Assembly: GCA_021795255.1 (NCBI GenBank)
Contig: JAJYPQ010000075.1
Coordinates: forward strand, 1 to 12,522
Source of the DNA: Pseudomonadota bacterium
GTDB taxonomy: Bacteria > Pseudomonadota > Gammaproteobacteria > Acidiferrobacterales > Acidiferrobacteraceae
Reading direction: 5' to 3'
DNA length: 12,522 bases
This document shows positions 7,602-12,522 of this stretch, piece after piece. The translations under genes and the position numbers were made by a program. Below the pieces are notes generated by a model. That model worked only from the letters and a program-made list of their open reading frames with translations. It ran no database searches and was not told the DNA's origin. Every line of letters starts with the position of its first letter. The first letter of the stretch is position 1.

Positions 7602-8792
7602 ATGGAGTGCCTGGACATTTACGTCCGGGACACCCGGGTCGCGCGCCTTGATCGCTCGGGCAACGGTGAGTACACATTCTCGTACCTGCCCGGTATGCGA
7701 CCCGGGGACGCCGTGTCGCTCACGATGCCCGTGAACGAGGACTACTCGGATCCTTTTATGATCATTCCCCCCGCCTTACAAGTCGGCTTTCCGGAAGGAG
7801 CCCTTCTCGAGGCCATTTATCGTATTGCGGGAAAGACTCTCAAGATTGACGACGATTTTGATGTCCTGGCTCTCGTGGGTCAGAACATGGTCGGCAGGGT
7901 TCGGATCCTGCCGCAGGGACAAGGCCTCAACACCGCCACCGCCCTTTGCGCGAGTCATGCGGTATCGGAGCTTATCAGGAACCCGTCCACGACAGCCCTT
8001 GTGCTAGAGAGCTTGATTGAGCGCTTGGCCGTCCAAACCGGGCTATCGGGGATATTCCCCAAGGCCTTCGCCGTAGCACCCTTGCACAAGGCCCTGTCGT
8101 TTCCTGTGGGGGACGCCATCCTCAAACTCGAAACATCCGAATTTCCGGGCATTGTGCTCGTCGAACACCTCTGTCTTTTGGCGTGTCGTGCGGCCGGTAT
8201 CCCGACGGTAGACTCGGAACTCGTAGCGGGCGGGCACGCCCTTCTTGTGAAACGATTTGACGTGGGAGAAGAGGGACAGCGCTTGGGGTTTGAGGATTTC
8301 TGTGCCCTGTCTGGCTTGCCACGAACCGCCAAGTACACATCCAGCATGGCGAATGTCGCCGAGATTCTGAAGATGTACTGCAGGGAACCGGCGCTAGGCA
8401 CCCTATTTGCCGTGGTCGTCATGAATACCCTGCTGCGCAACGGTGATGCGCACCTCAAAAACTTTGGCTTGGTGTACGATGACCCGACCTCCCCAAGACT
8501 TGCGCCTGCTTACGATATTGTGAGCACGGTCGTCTGGATCCGAGATGATCAGCCCGCCCTCCCGCTTAAGCGGAATGTCACGCTATCCTGGCCCACCACG
8601 GAAGAACTGCTGACTTTTGGCGAGACGAGCTGCCGTCTCTCCCGCCAGGACATGATTCCCATACTGAGTCGTTGCCAAGAGGCCGTTTGGAACACGAGGC
8701 CCATCCTGGATACCATGCGCCGGCAGTTTCCTCATGCATGGGCCCTAGAGCGCCTTGATCAGACCTTGTTTCTCGCTGCCACGGCTCTGTAG
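7602..8792 (+). CDS. hipA: HipA-family Ser/Thr kinase toxin
   Basis: A 396-residue HipA-like kinase. The N-terminal subdomain (about 5-105: YVRDTRVARL, GEYTFSYLPG, GFPEGALLEAI, ALVGQNMVGRV) is followed by a Gly-rich loop at 146-154 (TGLSGIFPK), the ATP-binding lysine Lys175 (AILKLE), VKRFD at 216-220, the catalytic loop NGDAHLKNFGL at 280-290 (Asp282, Asn287) and the metal-binding Asp305 in APAYDIVS. Kinase residues are therefore present and the protein is full length. E. coli HipA phosphorylates glutamyl-tRNA synthetase and causes growth arrest; other HipA types have other tRNA-synthetase targets. The Gly-rich loop is unusual: the position of the autophosphorylated Ser150 of E. coli HipA is Gly147 here, while Ser149 occupies the second serine position known from HipT-type proteins. 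The ATG follows the hipB stop directly, with an AAGG about 10 nt upstream. The target is unknown. Confidence 0.9.
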   Translation: MECLDIYVRDTRVARLDRSGNGEYTFSYLPGMRPGDAVSLTMPVNEDYSDPFMIIPPALQVGFPEGALLEAIYRIAGKTLKIDDDFDVLALVGQNMVGRVRILPQGQGLNTATALCASHAVSELIRNPSTTALVLESLIERLAVQTGLSGIFPKAFAVAPLHKALSFPVGDAILKLETSEFPGIVLVEHLCLLACRAAGIPTVDSELVAGGHALLVKRFDVGEEGQRLGFEDFCALSGLPRTAKYTSSMANVAEILKMYCREPALGTLFAVVVMNTLLRNGDAHLKNFGLVYDDPTSPRLAPAYDIVSTVVWIRDDQPALPLKRNVTLSWPTTEELLTFGETSCRLSRQDMIPILSRCQEAVWNTRPILDTMRRQFPHAWALERLDQTLFLAATAL

Positions 8793-8797
8793 AGGGT

Positions 8798-8845
8798 GGC
8801 CAGCGGCCCCCAATCTGCGATCGCGGGAACCTCTACGCGCTGGCC
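8798..8845. repeat. Inverted repeat just after hipA
   Basis: GGCCAGCG (8798-8805) and CGCTGGCC (8838-8845) are perfect 8-bp complements 32 nt apart, starting 5 nt after the hipA stop. No T-run follows. It may stabilise the 3' end of the hip message or be an old element edge; nothing more can be said. The rest of the 161-bp convergent gap holds no gene I can support. Confidence 0.4.
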
Positions 8846-8907
8846 CGGACATCCGAGTCCGTCCTTAACGAGGCCGCGATGCCTGGCGTGGAGACGACAG
8901 CCGGGGG

Positions 8908-8940
8908 CGTCTGACCGATCGTGCCGTCAGACGTACTTTT
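8908..8940 (+). terminator. Probable terminator of the hipBA transcript
   Basis: A perfect 8-bp stem, CGTCTGAC (8908-8915) with GTCAGACG (8926-8933), encloses a 10-nt loop and is followed on the plus strand by TACTTTT and a further T-rich stretch. It lies between the convergent hipA and methyltransferase genes. The T-tract is imperfect, and there is none on the minus-strand side, so it most likely serves the plus-strand operon. Confidence 0.6.
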
Positions 8941-8953
8941 CGATCTTGTGTTT

Positions 8954-9811
8954 CTAGCGCGATTTACGCCGTGCCGATTCCCACACCTGAATAAGCTGTT
9001 TCCGGGCCGTGCCCCAACGATACCCGCCCAAGCCACCGCTTTCCTGAATAACCCGATGGCAGGGGATCAGAAAGGCGATGGGATTGGCGCCCACGGCCTG
9101 CCCAACCGCCCGCGCGGCGCGGGGGTGCCCCACGGCCGCGGCTACCTGTGAATAACTAGCCACCCCTCCCTTGGGTATTTGTAATAAGGCCTTCCAGACG
9201 CTCACCTGGAAGTTGGTGCCCGCAACATACAAAGACAAAGGCCGATCTTGCCGACGCGTCCCGTTAAAGACCGCCGCTACCATGGATCGCGTATCCCGTA
9301 GGGATTCGCGCAGCTCGGCATACGGCCAGTCTTTTCGAAGGTTTCCCAGTTGTTCCTCCGGATCCGCGGATTCTAGAAACGCTAAGGCACACACACCTCG
9401 AGGCGTGAGAGCCAAAAAGGCCTTGCCGAAAGGCGTGTCATGTACGGCATAGGCGATCTTTAGCCCAGCACCCCTTAACTGGTATTGGCCGGGGGTCACG
9501 GCCTCGAGACGGACAAAGTGGTCGTAGAGGCGCCCGCCACTACTCAAGCCTAGCGTGTCCGATACGTCCAAAACGGGTTTAGCATCGCGCAATAATGGTT
9601 TTGCGCGCTCCACCGTGAGCGCCTGCAAAAACCTTTTGGGCGTGATTCCGGCCCAGCGGCAAAAGAGACGCTGAAAGTGAAAAGGGCTCAGATGGATATG
9701 GGCCGCGATGTCAGCCAAGCTTGGTTGACGCTCGATACGGCCGGTGATAAAAACGATGGCTTTGGCGATACGCTCATAATCTGATGGCGGAAAGCCAGCC
9801 TTCTTTTGCAT
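8954..9811 (-). CDS. AraC-type HTH fused to methylated-DNA-[protein]-cysteine S-methyltransferase (Ada without its N-terminal zinc domain)
   Basis: A 285-residue two-domain protein. Residues about 10-112 are an AraC helix-turn-helix domain (SLADIAAHIHLSPFHFQRLF, then GITPKRFLQALTVERA). Residues about 117-282 are an Ogt/AdaC methyltransferase with FQVSVWKALLQIPKG, SYSQVA, the RAARAVG DNA-recognition helix (231-237) and the active-site IPCHRV with acceptor Cys251. The enzyme takes the methyl group from O6-methylguanine in one suicidal turnover. The Cys4 zinc domain of E. coli Ada, which senses methyl-phosphotriesters and switches Ada into an activator, is absent, so any regulation must work differently. 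The start ATG at 9811 comes 14 nt after the flavin-reductase stop, with a GAGGG ribosome site in the gap; the two genes should be one operon. Function is firm, the regulatory role is inference. Confidence 0.92.
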   Translation of the reverse strand: MQKKAGFPPSDYERIAKAIVFITGRIERQPSLADIAAHIHLSPFHFQRLFCRWAGITPKRFLQALTVERAKPLLRDAKPVLDVSDTLGLSSGGRLYDHFVRLEAVTPGQYQLRGAGLKIAYAVHDTPFGKAFLALTPRGVCALAFLESADPEEQLGNLRKDWPYAELRESLRDTRSMVAAVFNGTRRQDRPLSLYVAGTNFQVSVWKALLQIPKGGVASYSQVAAAVGHPRAARAVGQAVGANPIAFLIPCHRVIQESGGLGGYRWGTARKQLIQVWESARRKSR

Positions 9812-9825
9812 GCCCGCCTACCCTC

Positions 9826-10488
9826 TTACAACCAGGTCTTTTCGTGGGCGGGTTGGCCGTACAGGGGTTCCGGGATGGCGGCCAATGCCGACTGATACGA
9901 AGACGAGCCCAGTCCGTACAACTTCTGGAAACTCATGATGAGCGGCCGCCACTTATCGGGATCAATTCGATTCGCCGCGCCATCCACGAGCAGGGACTCT
10001 TCTGCGTAGACGTGCCGAATCCGTACCTCGATGCTCACAAAGCGCCCATGATAATCGACACTCTTTTCAGCCATACGGTGTACCGCTACTAGCTCCGCTT
10101 CAAGCTGGATGGGGCATTCCTGTACGCGCGGTGCCGAAACTGTCTTGGATGCTACGGGCGTGAGTTCCGCTAACCCAAACTTGTCTGATTCGAACCGGTA
10201 TCCTCGAAGCCTTTTGCTTTCCGGAACGGGGGTAGCGCCGGTTGTAAGCGCCAGACGATTCACGGCGGCGACCTCACGCACAGAGGCCAGATTCAGAACG
10301 CATTCGCCCGTTCGAATCATGTTCTGCGTCGTTTTCGAACTCGCTGCCAAGCCTAACATCCCGTACCAACCAAGCCAAAATATCGAAGACATGGGCGCGA
10401 CGTTGTACGTCCCCCCTTCGTTTGTACTGCTAATAAGAATAACGGGTGTGCCGAAATACAGAATCGACGGTTCTATGGCCTTGTGCAT
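9826..10488 (-). CDS. Flavin-reductase-like (FMN-binding split-barrel) family protein
   Basis: About 220 residues from ATG 10488; a GTG at 10524 would add 12 poorly conserved residues and is less likely. The N-terminal half matches the flavin-reductase-like fold: FGTPVILISSTNEGG, NVAPMSSIFWLGW, then SSKTTQNMIRTGECVLNLAS, which are the usual flavin-contacting strands and loop. The C-terminal part contains IQLEAELVAVHRM and FVSIEVRIRHVY, the later barrel strands, and ends with a substrate-specific tail. Members bind FMN and act as NAD(P)H:flavin oxidoreductases or small-molecule oxidoreductases in the cytoplasm. The gene precedes the alkylation-repair fusion by 14 nt, suggesting a shared stress role, but the substrate is unknown. 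Local GC (about half in the 10321-10380 line) is well below the efflux genes. Confidence 0.8.
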   Translation of the reverse strand: MHKAIEPSILYFGTPVILISSTNEGGTYNVAPMSSIFWLGWYGMLGLAASSKTTQNMIRTGECVLNLASVREVAAVNRLALTTGATPVPESKRLRGYRFESDKFGLAELTPVASKTVSAPRVQECPIQLEAELVAVHRMAEKSVDYHGRFVSIEVRIRHVYAEESLLVDGAANRIDPDKWRPLIMSFQKLYGLGSSSYQSALAAIPEPLYGQPAHEKTWL

Positions 10489-10658
10489 AACGAGTTCCGC
10501 GCAAATTCGTGGTCGAACCGTCACACGTTAAGGCAAACGCAGCTCTCATGCGACCCGTATCTTGCTGCATGATGTTCGCAGGGCTGACCACAAATGGCAA
10601 AGCCCAGTGTGCTTGACGCAGTTTTGTTCCATGGTTCCCCCTTTGGCCACCAGCCGCC
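10489..10658 (-). other. Upstream region of the flavin-reductase/methyltransferase operon, no gene seen
   Basis: This stretch lies between the minus-strand terminator at 10659-10685 and the flavin-reductase start, so it should hold the promoter of that operon. The best pair I see is TTGCCA followed after 17 nt by GAACAT on the minus strand, which is weak. No sequence clearly resembling the E. coli Ada box was found. Open frames crossing it look non-coding. Confidence 0.3.
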
Positions 10659-10685
10659 AAAAAAAACTCCATCCGTAGGTTGGAG
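10659..10685 (-). terminator. Strong intrinsic terminator (minus strand)
   Basis: On the minus strand CTCCA and TGGAG form a stem with an inner CC/GG pair closing a small TAC loop (10685-10667), followed directly by eight T residues (10666-10659). It either ends the thiC-to-SRPBCC transcript about 165 nt after its last gene, or acts as an attenuator before the flavin-reductase gene. Confidence 0.8.
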
Positions 10686-10727
10686 CGGGTTTGCAGCGAC
10701 TCGACCCGCGAGGCTTTATTCGAGGTC
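10685..10727 (-). promoter_or_regulatory. Competing stems ahead of the terminator, attenuator-like
   Basis: Minus-strand RNA here can form stem A, GAC(C)TCGA (10727-10720) with TCGAGTC (10704-10698), or stem B, GCGGGT (10709-10704) with ACCCGC (10690-10685). A and B interleave, so they exclude each other or make a pseudoknot, and B shares one base with the terminator stem. The arrangement resembles a switchable leader, but no known riboswitch or attenuator family is recognised and no folding energy was computed. Confidence 0.3.
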
Positions 10728-10736
10728 CGCAGAAAC

Positions 10737-10790
10737 TCAGCGCGTATCTCGGGACAGGCAAAAAGCAGAAACCCTTGAGCGTGGTGTCAT
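10737..10790 (-). CDS. Possible 17-residue small protein or leader peptide
   Basis: ATG at 10790 lies 6 nt behind TAAGGAGG (10804-10797), an ideal match to the 16S rRNA 3' end and the best ribosome site in the window. The frame reads MTPRSRVSAFCLSRDTR and stops with TGA at 10737. It is rich in Arg (four) and Ser (three) but has no run of one amino acid that would mark a classic attenuation leader, and no membrane segment. About 50 nt further on lie competing stems and a strong terminator. It could be a regulatory leader peptide, a tiny last gene of the thiC operon, or chance. A longer overlapping frame (10546-10812) does not resemble a real protein to me. Confidence 0.35.
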   Translation of the reverse strand: MTPRSRVSAFCLSRDTR

Positions 10791-10849
10791 GAACCTCCTC
10801 CTTACCCAGCAAAACCGACCAAAGGTGGGTGACTGCTCAGGGGCAAGGC

Positions 10850-11425
10850 TCAGGTCTTGCGCGATCTCTTCACCCAAGCGGCCAGATGACGGGCGGTCGT
10901 TTGCATCTCGGTTCTGAGCTTACGCTTGATAAGCCAAGAGTCGAGGATCGGGGGAATATAAAAGGACGGCGTCAGCGCCGCCTTAAACGAGACGCGGGTG
11001 CCGCCTTGTACGGAATAGAGACGCCAGCGCGAGAACCCCGCCCGAAAGCTTGAGAGCATCGGGATGATGGTGCCCGTGATCTCGAATGGCTTATGGCTTG
11101 TCATGGCCTCGGTCTGGGTGACCGGAAAGCACATGAAAAGCACGCAACTTTTGATATGCATGCGCAAAAGTGTTTGCCCGTCATGATGAATGACCTCGCT
11201 GCGCTGAACATCCGGGTTGAGGCGTTTGATCGCGGCGTAGTTAGTCAGTATGTGCCAGGCACGATCTATGGGCACCTTCAAGACAAGGCTCAGCGCCATG
11301 TGATAACTACCGCCCTCGGTCGACACCACGATGCGCGTTGTGGTCTTCCCAAAGGCCGGCGTGCTAAGGCATGCGGCGACGAAAAGTGTCGTGAGAAGGG
11401 CAAGCCCTTGTGTTCGGATAGCCAC
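10850..11425 (-). CDS. Exported SRPBCC / START-like (polyketide-cyclase-fold) protein
   Basis: The frame is open well upstream, but that part overlaps the YkgJ gene and is not protein-like; GTG at 11425, four bases after the YkgJ stop, gives 191 residues beginning with a signal peptide (MAIRTQGLALLTTLFVAAC...). Cleavage could be after TPAFG at about residue 26, or at VAAC (Cys19), which fits a lipobox, so the product is either soluble periplasmic or a lipoprotein. The mature part has the SRPBCC pattern: VLKVPIDRAWHILTNYAAI early, a central sheet (LLRMHIKSCVLFMCFPV), FSRWRLYSVQGGTRVSFKAAL, and a long C-terminal helix with IKRKLRTEMQTTARHLA. The fold makes a deep cavity for lipids or other hydrophobic ligands. 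The ribosome site is weak, consistent with coupling to ykgJ. The ligand is unknown. Confidence 0.78.
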   Translation of the reverse strand: MAIRTQGLALLTTLFVAACLSTPAFGKTTTRIVVSTEGGSYHMALSLVLKVPIDRAWHILTNYAAIKRLNPDVQRSEVIHHDGQTLLRMHIKSCVLFMCFPVTQTEAMTSHKPFEITGTIIPMLSSFRAGFSRWRLYSVQGGTRVSFKAALTPSFYIPPILDSWLIKRKLRTEMQTTARHLAAWVKRSRKT

Positions 11426-11429
11426 CCGC

Positions 11430-11819
11430 CTAGCGCGGCCAGCTGCGAAATCGGTCCTGGCAGTAGCGAAGAAGCTCGTCGTAGTTGCGAAAATGCAAGG
11501 CAAAGTGGCGCTCGGCCGGTTCATCCCATTCGCAAAAGTCGTTTGAGTAGTCGCGACAGATGGGCGGGCGCGTCGCGTAGATCCCGCAGGCGCCACTCTC
11601 CTGAAGGTGTTCGCAGCGAGTGTGCATAAGGAGAAACCAGCCATCCTCGTCCTTATAGGCCTCGATGCCGCGATGGCTGACTTGCCACAAAAGGTGCTCA
11701 AAGTCGCCCCGCGCGCGCGGTGTTGGAATCTTCTGGGTGATATAACCGCAACAAATCGCCGGGCATTGACCGCATTTCCCGCGATCCGTTGCCACCATAA
11801 CGGGAAATGGTTGGCTCAC
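11430..11819 (-). CDS. YkgJ-family zinc/iron-chelating cysteine-cluster protein
   Basis: A 129-residue cytoplasmic protein with the cysteine set of the YkgJ (CxxCxxxCC) family: Cys16, Cys19, Cys23 and Cys24 near the N terminus, then Cys69, Cys78, Cys88 and Cys96, with the typical RCEHLQESGACGIYATRPPICRDY block. These cysteines are predicted to bind Zn or an Fe-S centre; no biochemical role is established for most members. The start is GTG at 11819 in a GTGA overlap with the upstream gene; ATG at 11798 (residue 8) is an alternative, but the overlap matches the coupling style seen elsewhere in the window. It is followed after 4 nt by the SRPBCC gene. Confidence 0.88.
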   Translation of the reverse strand: MSQPFPVMVATDRGKCGQCPAICCGYITQKIPTPRARGDFEHLLWQVSHRGIEAYKDEDGWFLLMHTRCEHLQESGACGIYATRPPICRDYSNDFCEWDEPAERHFALHFRNYDELLRYCQDRFRSWPR

Positions 11820-12253
11820 GACATCAGTCCAAAGGCGCCCAGCAGCAGTGCTGCGGCCGTTGCGACAAGCGCCCCACGAAAAAGCCAGCGCCGTTCGGTA
11901 AGGGCGGCAACGGACGCGAGCGCGATCGCGATTTCGGCTCCCACAAGCGCTTGGGCATAATGGTCATGCGGCCCCATAAGCCGGTCGCTCGCTTGATTCA
12001 GGCGGCCGGCCTTCTGATCGAGGGCCCGCTGCTGTCGGGATAACCGCGCCCGGGACCCGGCCCCGCGCACCTCGAGCCGCAGCTGAGTCGATTTCAGGAG
12101 CACAAATACGGCCTCGTTTTTCAGGACGATAGCGTGGTTTTGGCTGGTCGTGATGCCGTAACTCAAGAGCGCGGCGAGGCTTGCGAGAAGTGCCGTGAGT
12201 AGCGCCACCCGCCGCCCAAGTTCACCGCCCCCGCCCGCTGCGTGCGTGTTCAT
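11816..12253 (-). CDS. DUF4337-like small membrane protein
   Basis: A 145-residue predicted inner-membrane protein with TM segments at about 15-33 (VALLTALLASLAALLSYGI), 101-118 and 124-143, and a charged, helical, probably coiled-coil middle (about 45-92: RLSRQQRALDQKAGRLNQA). The layout and sequence feel, namely an N-terminal helix, a charged middle and an H.HYAQA..GAEIAIALASVAALTERRWLF hairpin, recall the DUF4337 family, which has no known function; the match is from memory and moderate. ATG at 12253 follows the thiC TAG with no gap, and the ribosome site GGAAGG lies inside the end of thiC, so the two genes are co-translated from one message. The stop overlaps the YkgJ start by 4 nt. Confidence 0.72.
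   Translation of the reverse strand: MNTHAAGGGGELGRRVALLTALLASLAALLSYGITTSQNHAIVLKNEAVFVLLKSTQLRLEVRGAGSRARLSRQQRALDQKAGRLNQASDRLMGPHDHYAQALVGAEIAIALASVAALTERRWLFRGALVATAAALLLGAFGLMS

Positions 12254-12522
<269 letters not shown>

Noticed and set aside
10546..10812. An 88-codon minus-strand frame across the leader and terminator
   Set aside because: It reads through a strong intrinsic terminator, has no recognisable domain, and its composition is not protein-like. The 17-codon frame behind the ideal ribosome site is the better candidate.
11426..11701. The N-terminal extension of the SRPBCC frame up to an ATG at 11701
   Set aside because: It overlaps the YkgJ gene in another frame and would bury the signal peptide in the middle of the protein; GTG at 11425 is preferred.

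Overview
The window looks like a chromosome segment of a high-GC proteobacterium, most likely a gammaproteobacterium. The evidence is a very close YrfG-type GMP/IMP nucleotidase, a GlpK-like FGGY kinase, a TolC/HlyD/RND efflux set with an outer-membrane lipoprotein (so a Gram-negative envelope), and a standard ThiC. Genus cannot be read from the sequence. Base composition is high in the efflux genes and visibly lower from about 7210 to 10850. No rRNA, tRNA, CRISPR array, transposase or phage gene was seen.

Layout. (1) 1-1106, minus strand: a HIT-family protein followed by an FGGY carbohydrate kinase cut by the left edge. (2) 1107-1188: an 82-bp divergent promoter region with a perfect TATAAT. 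(3) 1189-7209, plus strand: a tight unit of YrfG-like nucleotidase, TolC-family lipoprotein, periplasmic adaptor and RND pump. The genes are 2 nt apart or overlap by 4 nt (GTGA). (4) 7210-8792, plus strand: a hipB-hipA type module with an extended -10 promoter lying inside an imperfect palindrome, followed by inverted repeats and a probable terminator. (5) 8954-10488, minus strand: a flavin-reductase-like protein and an AraC-HTH/O6-methylguanine-DNA methyltransferase fusion. (6) 10489-10849: a gene-poor stretch holding, on the minus strand, a 17-codon ORF behind an ideal Shine-Dalgarno sequence, two competing stems and a strong intrinsic terminator. (7) 10850-12522, minus strand: the end of thiC followed without gaps by a DUF4337-like membrane protein, a YkgJ-type cysteine-cluster protein and an exported SRPBCC/START-like protein.

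How the parts work together. The efflux genes should encode one tripartite inner-membrane/periplasm/outer-membrane pump, unusually placed behind a nucleotidase gene. The hip pair should be a self-repressing toxin-antitoxin (Ser/Thr kinase) module. The methyltransferase fusion should reverse DNA alkylation damage and perhaps control its own transcription. The three genes behind thiC form a small co-transcribed set of unknown purpose.

The points most worth following up are the altered Gly-rich loop of the HipA kinase, the Asp-His pair in the RND proton-relay position, the leader-like region at 10659-10804, and the nucleotidase-efflux operon. I saw no clearly new defence or mobile system.
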